Shown here: positions 13,086-23,600 of the stretch, one piece after another | How positions within the stretch are numbered: position 1 is the first letter of the stretch | Layout of the letters: the number at the start of each line of letters is the position of its first letter | Source of the DNA: Plasmodium coatneyi | Taxonomy: Eukaryota > Apicomplexa > Aconoidasida > Haemosporida > Plasmodiidae | Assembly: GCF_001680005.1 (NCBI RefSeq) | Contig: NC_033564.1 | Span: 2,356,001 to 2,420,000, forward strand | Direction: 5' to 3' | DNA: 64,000 nt | Notes under the pieces: generated by a model | Told to the model about the DNA's origin: nothing | The model's database searches: none | The model's input: the letters and a program-made list of their open reading frames with translations, nothing else | Translations under genes and position numbers: made by a program

Positions 13086-14106
13086 ATGGAGAAAACATGT
13101 AATACTCCATTTGTGCTGCTAGAACTGTTCGAGGGGGAAGAAAAACACCATACAAAATTTTGCTGTATGGGAAGGCTAAACAGAGAAGCGCGATGCAGCA
13201 TTTATTTTATTTTTTTTGTGATTGATTTTTTTCATAATATGTTTTTTTTCTCTTTTTTTTTATGGCATTTTTTTTTACACGTAATATTTCGTGTGTAAGT
13301 GAGCTCGCAGTTTATACTTTACGAACAAAGGCGAAAAGCTTATTTATTTTGTGAAGGCCTGTAGGATGGGCCTACATGTGCATACTTTGCGTGTTCATGT
13401 ACGTATATACGAGGTCGTGTATCGAAATTATAGGCGAAGACTTTTTTTACGTCATTCTTTTAAAACATTTTATCGTAACTATTTCAGTGTTGTAACGGAA
13501 AAAAAAAATTTCTGCCTTTTAAAAAAGCATAATTTTTCTTTTTTTTTTTTTTGGATAAATTATGTCATATCCATTTGGTATGCATATACGTATATGCACA
13601 AAATGGGTTACCTCTTTTGCTGCGTTCACATAGTGCAATGGAGAAAAGACTTATTCAGATAGACTTCACGTAGTAGTGGCCCCTTCACTTAGCATGTTCA
13701 CGTGAAAGTCCTTGACTCTCCTTCTGTGGTTAAAATTTCTGATTGTGCTTTACACATGAATTAAGTAAACCACCACAAAACAGTGAAAGGTATCCTACAA
13801 CGTGTTATAAATAAAAATATACAAAAGGGCATGAGTAAGATGTGGGGAAAACGCCCTTCACTGGGTGCAAACGGCACATTTGCTGAAATGTGCGGAGAGC
13901 TCAGAAGGAAGGATACACGTTTTATTTTCTTGTGTGTGCCTAAATGTACATATGTGAGCATATGGACATGAGTTTGCATTTTTTTTCTTTTAGTCATTAC
14001 GGTGTTGATGCTTTCCTTAAAAAAGAAATCTGACTGTTTGTCGAAAAAAAGCCTAGTAGAAACACTGTTACAAAATGATAAAGAAAAGGGAAGGAATATG
14101 TTTTAA
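13086..14106 (+). CDS. Small spliced gene, function unknown (three-exon model, about 90 residues)
   Basis: Proposed exons are 13086-13164, 13784-13864 and 13994-14106. The last exon is the strongest part: it follows a classic TTTTTTTTCTTTTAG acceptor and reads ITVLMLSLKKKSDCLSKKSL then VETLLQNDKEKGRNMF to TAA. Exon 2 reads LQRVINKNIQKGMSKMWGKR and ends in a GTGCAA donor whose phase matches exon 3. Exon 1 (MEKTCNTPFVLLELFEGEEK) is phase-compatible, but its donor (GTATGG) and the 619-base intron are weak points, so another first exon is possible. The product is small and basic with no recognised domain. Its 3' end faces the minus-strand gene ending at 14403. Confidence 0.45.
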
Positions 14107-14402
14107 ATAGAGTGCTGCATATTATTGAGTCTTAACTGGGTAACACAACATTGGCATGTACTGTCCAGTATCGGAGGAAATAAGAAGGGTGTTACTACAT
14201 GGTGAACGGATATGTACGTTTTTTTTTTTTTTTATGCCTTTCTTTATTTACTTTATCCCTTGTTCTTTGCTCTCGTTAAGAAGAATTTCAACGACAATTT
14301 TATATTTGTTTGAGGTTAAGCCTGCGTAGTTAGTGCGCGTAGATGTTGTGTCATTTATTGAAAGGTGTGTTGGGGGGGGAGTTGTGTATATTGGCTATTT
14401 TT

Positions 14403-14565
14403 TCATTCGATTTGCTTTTTTTTTTTTTTTTTACTTTTTAAATGATCCTTTATGAGATTCGAAAGGTTGTCAGTAATTTCCTTCTTACTGTCGCAGTTGA
14501 AGACGGTGCTCTTCAAATTTGTGTTAACTAATGTCTTTAAAGAATTGATAATGTCTTGTTTCAAT
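14403..14565 (-). CDS. Terminal exon of a small spliced gene, function unknown (partial)
   Basis: On the minus strand an acceptor AATTTTCCGCAG at about 14577-14566 opens an exon reading LKQDIINSLKTLVNTNLKST, then VFNCDSKKEITDNLSNLIKD, then HLKSKKKKKK and a TGA at 14405-14403. This composition, with its Lys-rich tail, is typical of Plasmodium coding sequence and unlike the surrounding DNA. The exon needs a phase-2 donor upstream. Two candidates exist: one after a segment containing ATNKIFIGDSPAKG (about 14960-14902, donor GTACAC) and one after PIETKITSPFTQKRGHITMQ (about 15095-15025, donor GTGGAC). I cannot choose between them, so only the last exon is called. The family is not recognised. Confidence 0.55.
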
Positions 14566-17500
14566 CTGCGGAAAATTTACGCACACATTTTTTCCAAAAA
14601 AAATTGGCGTTTAACTGTGGCAGTATATATGTGTATATATGTATTTTTTCTTATCGCGGGTGTGCGCATTTTCTACTTATGCTAAATAGGTTGTTATTTT
14701 TTTTTTCCTACATGCTTTTTTCCATTTTACTGATGTGTTGGATTGACCCTTTTTTTATCTTTTTCTTTTGTGGCTAAATTTGTGAATATTACTTGTAGGA
14801 TTTGTAAAAATTGGCGAATGTGGGAGGGGAACACAAATGCATATGCGCAGGTATTGCCTCTATCACGTTAGCTTTATTTTTATCGATTTTTTTGTGTGTA
14901 CCCCTTAGCAGGGCTGTCCCCAATGAAAATTTTGTTTGTTGCGTGAAGAAGAACAATACCTCTTCACGATGTCGCGAAGTTATGCGTACACATAAATACA
15001 TATATGTGTGGCATTATATAAGTGTCCACTTTTGCATTGTAATGTGCCCCCGTTTTTGTGTGAAGGGAGAGGTAATTTTCGTCTCAATTGGCCTGCCATT
15101 CATTTGGAAAATGTAAAATTAAAGGAAAAAAGAAAAAAAGAGAGAAAAAAAAATGTCACCTACGTGTGCGAGATGAATTGAGGAACATTATTTTTATGTA
15201 CGTGTATGTGTTCATTTGTTCGTTTCCATATTTTCCTTTTTTTTGGAGGACGCAAAAAGTTTGCGAAACGGCAAAATGCCGAACTTAAATGGGAGAGGGT
15301 TTTTCCATTTGCATACGTCGTTTTTCTCTTACTCGATGGGAATTATTTGCCGTTTGGCATTAAGGAACTTTTGAATGTGCGAATGTCGTTACTTTGGGAA
15401 AATATTTACGCGCATTTTGATGCTCCCCTTTTGTACCTTAAAAAAATGACGGAGCGTAAAGCAAAAATGGGTAGGACTTCACAGTTCAAATTTTCGGAAA
15501 GAAGAGAAGGATGTGAAAAAGGGATTTACAATTTCGCCCTACGAATGAATGCTTTGAAGAGCGGCTTCACCAAAAATACCTTTCTGTCATACCTTTATCC
15601 GTACATGTAACTTTGCACTCTTGTATATGAACACATAATGCAAAATAATCAGTCACCTGATGGAAAAACTGTGTGTAATGTCCCATAAGTGGGTGTAAAT
15701 ATAGGGTAAGACAAACTGCTAAATTATGTGTTGCGCTTTTAACTACGCCATTTCGAAGTAAGCGCAGAACAAATGCTGATTAAATGTGTGCAGGTAGTAG
15801 AAACCTTAAATGGTACCCCTATCCCCCCTTTTTTCCTTGCATTAAGATGGAACATTTTTGCAAGTTGTTGGACATGACTGAAGATAATCGCGGCGTTGGA
15901 CTTGGGCAAAATCCAGAAATGTTTAAGTGGTCATTATTGGGCTTGTTATTTCAATTTCTTACCTGTGCTACTCGCATTTAGACTGCTTTTCTTCAATTTT
16001 TTTTTTTTTTTTTTTTGCACTAATTTGCAGGCTTGTTATTTTTTTCGATATTAAAAATTACTTATTTTTTGTACAAGGTTGCGATAAAAAAAAAAATGCT
16101 CTTAACTATTCATAGTCCCGATTTGCGGACGGAGTGCCGCATTCATTATATCCATTTTGACATTTTCCAAATTAGGTAATAGGAAGCATGTGGAGGTGTA
16201 AAATTAGCCTATTCTATGTTGTTTAAAGGGAGTGTCTCCTTTTTTTGTTGTACCATTTACCGTTCTCTAGCTCCGACCTTAAGCGTTTTCCCTCACATCT
16301 AGGGAAAGGGCATATATTTGTGCAAATATTTTTACTAAAAGAAATGCGCAACTTTGTTTTTTATATTTTTCTCATTATTGGCAAATTCAGCAACTATTGT
16401 ACGTACAGGTCTATTTTGCTATTTTATGTTTTTTTTTTTTTTTTTTTTTTTTGAGATAGCCCTGAGATTATGCCTTTCATTTGATAAACACATTTTTTGC
16501 ACATTTTTTCGGACATAATTATGATTAGCATTGTAAGGGCTCATTGCGAACTGGCAGTTAGTAGTTACAGCACTTATGTCTGTGTTCCCCACTTGGGGCT
16601 TGCACGATATTCTGCGCGAATATGTTTCTTATCATTGCCCATGTTGTGTGCAAAGGAGTGACGTATGGCTTAAAATAATTTCTACACATATGCTTAGAAA
16701 TGTTCAGCATGGTAACAGAAAATAAGAGAAACTCGAAATAAAATTGTTTTAAAATGTGCATGATTAGAACTGGGAAATTAATGTGTTTTTTTTTTTTTTT
16801 TTTGCGTAATTCAAGTTATGTTCATTTAGAGTGTTTGCGTGTGATTTCGCTTCTCTCGTTTGGTCATTTTGTAACTTATTTGTTCATTTGTTTGTTCGTT
16901 TGTTCATTTGACTACCAATTTGCTTATTTGTTAGCTTACCCATTTGCTTATTTATTTGCTTTCTCAATTGTTTATTTTTTTTGTGTGTGCTCTTATTCGA
17001 ACTGTTTCAAGCAGCCGCTCACATTTTTGTGCCCCATTTTTTGTTCACAATAAATGGGCTTATTGCTTACAACAAGGAAAAGGGCAATCATTGTTCCTGC
17101 ATTAGTGGGGGGTGGTTTAATCAGGCACTTTTGTGCATATTCTTGGGGAGCTACTTTCTGAAAATTTGTCTGTCCAGTTTTGTTTTATTCTGTCCAAGAC
17201 AATTTATCAAGTGTTTGAAATGCCCTAACATGGGAAGGCGAGCAGGGGGAAGAAAATGACACAACTGTTTCTGGCAAGTGGAGCGTAACGGTGTGTGTAT
17301 ATTCGTGTACATACTGATATGCGCACCGTTTCTCTGTATAATGAAACGGAAAGGGGTGTAGCAGCAATATTAAAGCAAAGTCGAAGAGGAATTAGAAGGA
17401 GTGCACTTTTCACTTTTCTGGACAACACACAGCTATAACCCCTGTAGCAGCATAACTGACACAATTGTTCAGATTAAGTATAGAAAGATAGAGCTCCTCC

Positions 17501-17621
17501 CCTTACCGCTGTGTAAGTCACGTAACAGGGAAGCGCACAAGACATGGGGATTCATGCACACCTCCGCATGTACATATGAAGAGATATATCTCTTCTGCAA
17601 ATACGATAAGAAAGTAGAAAT
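14566..17621. other. Gene-poor interval with possible unplaced exons; 5' flank of the TTL-like gene
   Basis: Candidate coding pieces are present without a complete model. A plus-strand frame at about 15252-15610, after a TTTTTTTTGGAG acceptor, has protein-like composition (for example FGIKELLNVRMSLLWENIYA). A plus-strand 44-codon frame at 15847-15981 begins MEHFCKLLDMTEDNRG after a pyrimidine-rich acceptor, but the opposite strand there also shows a CACAG/GTAAGA donor. Poly-T tracts lie at about 15999-16016, 16431-16453 and 16786-16803. The last 200 bases before 17622 should be leader of the TTL-like gene, with an upstream ATG at about 17551 whose short frame closes inside the main start (ATGA). 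Confidence 0.4.
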
Positions 17622-20600
17622 ATGAATACGTTCAGTAAGCTATTCAGCAACGCATATAACAGCGCACATAACAACGAAGCAAATGAGTGGAAAAAAGGAA
17701 AAGTGACAAAAGTTGGCGCCACGGGTACGCTGTTAAAAAGTGCACCTAATCAGTATATGCAATGGAATAACGTAAACTTTGGAACAAAGAAAAATGTGGA
17801 CACTGGAGAAGTAGTTATAACAAATCTTAAAAAGGAGGAACCGGTGTTACTACCACATAGGGGACATAAACTTGGTGCATTTTCCAACGGTTCTGCGTCT
17901 AGACAAGTAGGAAAACAAAGCAGTTCCTTCAGTAGAAATGGAAAGAATATAAATAACAGTGCGTACTCCTTATACAATCCGCACAATTTGTTCAATGCGT
18001 ACAGATTGAAGAATGCGTATCACCACCAACAAAATGCTTTGCTCAAATATGAGTCTAATTATCCTGCCTATGAGGTACAGAAAGGGAAATCGAATAGTAC
18101 CACTCAAAATGGAAAGGTAATTTTAAGGGAAAAATGGTGCCCTCCCAAGGATTACGTACCTCAGGTCGATATTAATATAAAGGACAATTATGAACAGAGG
18201 AAAGTAGCGTATTTTGATCATAACGATAATAAATATAATGATAAAGGCAGTAATTTAATACTTAGAAATAATGCCTACCCCAATTCTGGGTTGCAACGTA
18301 ACTTAAAGAATTATGTGAATTCCCCTCCCTTTGAATTAAGCACGAAGAATGAAGCACAACGTAGTGATAACTTTTATGGGAATGAGAAAATTGGAAGGTC
18401 ATTAAGTCAAATGAATCGGAATGAAAAGGGAAAGGAAAATCATGTTATCGAAATGGGGATAAAAAATGTCACACATGGAGGGATCTCCAGTAAGACCATG
18501 GGGATGCCTCTTACGGGTCTTCTCAGCAGTACCAAACTTGGGCAACTCCCCGATGGTAACACCAGTAAGAACAGCCGGAATGGCAACCATGTTACAAGTG
18601 AAATGATCACCAAATCAGGTGGTCCACTGCACAGGAATGCACATCCTATGACGCACTTGACCCCAAATGGAAGTGGGACCCCCCTAAACGGAAATTCATA
18701 TTGGAAAAAGGCAAATGAAAATTTCCTTAGCAGAACATACTCTCTTAAAAGTATTAGTCAGAAAAGTGTAAGCAATTCGAGGAGGACGGAAAATCAATTT
18801 AACCCATCTTCACTTATTTCGAATGAACAGAGAGTGGGTGAAAAACCCATTCCAAAAGCAACTACTGGAGGAAAGGTGGTTCACGAGGTGTATTTACAAC
18901 GAACGGGAGGGGAAAACCGTTACGTGATGCAAAGCGCAAATGGAAGCAAGGATGCAGAAGCAGAATTGAAGGAGAACCTTAATATATGTGAACTGCGCAA
19001 CGGACCAGTACTCAATATACAACAGAACAGATTCACGAACAGGTTTGATGACCCACGTGCGGTGCAGAGAAGCAATCTGTTCTTATGTTCGTCGAAAAAT
19101 GGCAAATCCTACAGCGCCAGTTATGGTAATTTCTTTGCCACGCAGAAGCATAACCAGTTCAGAGACGCGTGCGGCCGCAACCAACGCTATCGCAGTCAAC
19201 GTGGTAACAACAACTCCTTAACCATATTGAGTAAAGAATGTATTGCTTACAAGAATGGCAGAGCAGCATGCCTTTATGCCCCCAACAAAGGAGCAGAAAA
19301 CAGGGGGGAAGGGAGCCACACCACCTTGAAGTACATCCAGCCTGAACCAGCACACAGGAGTAATGCCCAAATGGATGGTAATAATGAAGGACATAATTTC
19401 ACCCTACGCAAGAACTTAAACCAAAGCAGCTGCAATTTTGTGAGTCCAATTGAGTACTACGCTACGGAGGTGGGCAAGGGAGGAAAAGAACACAGCTCCA
19501 TTACGCAGAACATCATGCAAAAATTTACAAATGAAGACCTTCAAAAGTATTATGTACTTAAAGGGAAAATTTCTCCAAATTGGAACCATAATGGTAGCGG
19601 TCACACGAATGATATCAACGGCATGAGGAATGGCAGCACATGCAATGGGGGTAGCAACCATGTGATGTTATCCAAAGGAATGAGTCGTATTCGGCATGGT
19701 TATATTCATCCACCTTCTCCCGCTGGTGTCAATGACAGTAGCGAGGGAACGGTTTCAAAAAATGTAAAAAGGATCCACCCTGATGACAGTGTAAACGTGG
19801 TTAGCGGTAACTGTGTTAAGAAGATGGCAGGAGAGATAGACAATAGGAACCATCATGGAAATTACAATGGTGGAGAAAAAACGGACAAACAGTGTAATAA
19901 TAACGTAATTGGATACGTACCTAGTGGAGGTGTAAGTTACTGGGGAGGAGCAGCTAAAGGTACGGAAAAGGGCAGTACGTCCGAAATGACAATAAATGAA
20001 ACATGTAAGAGCAGGAGGGCGGAAAAAATATATCCTCAGAGTGGCTACTGCATAAGTAACACCAACGATCGCAGTGGAAAAGACGATGATAAAACAAGTG
20101 CATGTGGCACACGAAATGGAAACACCGGTAACTATTTCAGCACCGCAGCGCAGTTCGCGGGTTTGAACAGAACACAGGAAAGGGCTACTCCTGAAAGTAA
20201 AAGGTCAGGCCCTAAAGGGGAACATGTTAAATGTAATACCGTAATGATGGATAGCAATAACCACTTGTCTAGTGTTAGTAAGGGCATTTATTTTAGCGAG
20301 GGACGAGACGGAAATATCGTCCATTTTGACCAAAATGGGAATGGAAAAATAAGTACAGAAAAGAGAAAAATTAATTTTACTGTACCAAGTGAAGGTACCC
20401 ACTTGAGAGAAACACCACAAGGGAGATCCACTATGTGCTGTGATAAAAAAGAGACGTTAGGCATTTCTGCGAACGTTCATGGAACTGTATTTGATGAGGA
20501 AGAGGCGAAGGAGAAAATAAGTGAAGCATCCCGGGAGGATGATAAAAAGGGGAAGGTAAATTTATGCCCCCCAAATGGTGGCCTTCCTATTAGTAGCGCT

Positions 20601-23600
20601 AAACGGTGCAGCCTGACCAAGACAGGGATTGAAGACAGAAGTAGGGGCACTCCTGTTCTGCAATGGAATAAAGCATCTTACCCTAACGTAGGAAGTGCTG
20701 GACAGAGTACAGCGCGGGAGGAAGACAAAACTGCACTCAAAGTTGATAATAATGGTGACAATAACGAATGGGGGAGCCACCCAAAAAATGAAGGGAAAAA
20801 TAAAGAAGGAACAGGGGGCTACGTTCAGGGAAGCATAAACAATAGGGAGTTTTGTGCGAGTCATTGCAAACGTTCGGAAGAAGAAAACCACTTAGGTGTG
20901 GAAAAAACCCATTTGGACATGCAGAATGAGCAGAATTGCGAAGTGAGTTGGTTGTCCCCATCCAAACCGAGTATTATTTTAGCAGGTGCGCAGAGCAGCA
21001 GCAAGGTGGTCAAAAGTGACAGTCGGGAAAACTGCCATTTGTATGAAGTGGTGGCCTCGGAAAATCCCGCAGATGGGAATGGTTACCAAAGAACCAATAA
21101 AGGGAATACACAATGGAGTAAAGAAAAAAGGGGAAAACACATTTTGAATAAAAATATAAAGGAATTAAAAAAGGGCACGATGAAAAAGTACAGCATGGAA
21201 AACGTAACCGACTCGTACATTTATCATTTAAACAATTTGAATAGAAATGCCAAGATGAGAATCGGAAAGGGGAAGTTAAAAATGAATACAAATCGTTCCA
21301 GTGTTCTGGAGAAGAATGTTCCATGGGGTAGTGGCCCTGAAAGGGACAAGGGTACCAAAAAGGAAGAGGAAGTGCATTACATGGGGAACGATAAAACTGG
21401 AGAAACACAACGCACTAATTTAGACGCGCCAAATGGGAAAATTAACTACCCAATTTGTAGCGAATTGTCCTCCCAAAAGGGGGATAGTAGCAATAATGGA
21501 GGACACTGCGAGGTGCACTTAAAGGACAGTTCCCATTCGGAATATGTGAACATACTTAGTAGGGGGAACCAAACGGATAGTCATTTGGAAGTGGGGAACA
21601 TGGAAAGGAACGATATTTTGTCACATTTTAGAGGAAGTAAACGTAACCTGCAGGAGGGCTCCGTTAATGGTGACGCTAAAAGTAAGGTCGATGGGTTCCA
21701 ATCAAACGATGGGACGTTGGATAAGGGTGTGAATGGTAGCAACGAGGGGGACAGTAGTCGGAGTAGTGTAGTAAATAGTATGAGTGATGTGAGCGGCATG
21801 AGCTGTCTGAACGGTGACAGTCCTGAACCGAGCGACGAAGGGGAGAGAGTGATGCGAACGGGGAAGGTAGCCCTACCGTGGAAGAAGGACCACATAGTTA
21901 AAGTCAACTACAGGAGCAGGAGCATGAGGGGGAAGAATAATATCACTATTAACACCAAGTTGGCCAGGTACGAAAGGGTGCTGATCCACACGTGCATTAG
22001 CAAACTGAATTGGAAAAAATGCATTGACAATGCAAACAGAGGAATCTTCTACTGGATAGGATATAACATAACGGACTTTGACCATTACAATTATATGAAG
22101 AAGAAAAAAATTATAAATAGAATCCCATCGATGTATATGTATACGAAGAAAAAGGCCCTAACATTTTTACTGTCCCACTTGTCATTGATTTTTCCCTCCC
22201 TATATGACTTCTACCCAAACACATTTGTTTTGCCGGAAAATAAAAATATTATAAAGTACATTCTGAACAGTAATAATAAGGATTACTACATTATGAAGCC
22301 AGATTGTGGAAGCATGGGAATTGGAGTCAAAGTAATACATAAATATAGCGACATTAATATAAATATATTGAACGGGTACAACTGCTACATTGTTCAGAAA
22401 TATATAGACAACCCGTTGTTGATGTATAAGAAGAAATTTGACTTTCGTATATACATCTTATTACTTCCAGGGAAACATTACCCTAAAATATACTTGTCTA
22501 AAATTGGGTTTGCCAGATTATGTACAGAGGAATATAAGAAAAAGAAGAGGTACATTTATAACACCTTTATACATTTAACTAATTATAGCATTAATAAAGA
22601 CAATGAGAAATATATTAGAAGGAAGAATATCCATGATAAGAATAATAATAAGCAACTACTAAGTGATGTTTTTATTTACCTGAAGAATAATGGATACGAT
22701 ATTGACGATATATGGAAACAGATAAAGAAAATTACTTGTTTAACCTCTTTGGCAATTTATTCCTACATTAAGGAAAAGATAAAGTACAATTTTAATAACA
22801 ATTTTTATTTTTATCAGTTAATTGGGTTGGATATCCTTCTGGATGATACTGGCAAAGCGTGGTTGCTGGAGGTTAACTCCAATCCGTCCCTCCGTATTGA
22901 CTACATTGACCCAAGTTACACCAACTTTGAAATACAGTTAGAGAGCATGTTCGACAGGTACGTGAAGGAGCCCGTGATAAGCGAAATGTTCCTAATCGTG
23001 TATCGGAAAATTTATAAAAAGTATTTATCGAGAAGGGGCAAGAAGGGTACCCCCTCAGGTGTTAATACTGGGGAAAACCAAACGGGGAAAGCGATAAAGG
23101 CGGAAAAAGCGGGTAAAGTGGGCAAAACTAACAGAATGGGCAGAGTGAAGGTTCAGAGCGGGTTCACGCACGACACGTTTGTCCCCGTAAATATCAGGAA
23201 TGTCAAAAATTGGGGGACGCACAAAAAAAAAGTGGGGAAAAAAATGGTCGAAAAAGGTGAATCTAGTGGCACTTATTTGGTAAAGGAAAATCTCAAATCG
23301 GACGCACCCTGCAATAACAAAATTGACAAAAAAAATGGCTTAACTCGGAATAGGGGTGTAGACAAAGTCCTCTCAAGTGGTGGCAAAATTTACCCCGAAA
23401 AGGGGTGCATAGATGACTTATCGTGTAATGACCAGTGTGAGTCAATAAGCAGATGTAAATTGAATGGCACGCAAAAGGGGAAGCTAGGAAGTAATGCGCA
23501 GGTGATGAAGAGGGTGATAAAGGGGAAAATGAAAAATGGTTTATTTTTGAAAAAGGAAAACATGAGCATCGTCGACACGTGCGTTGATGAAAATGATATC

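Noticed and set aside
13680..13740. Possible minus-strand last exon reading FNHRRRVKDFHVNMLSEG
   Set aside because: It lies in the intron of the plus-strand mini-gene, no upstream partner was found, and the sense frame is equally open.
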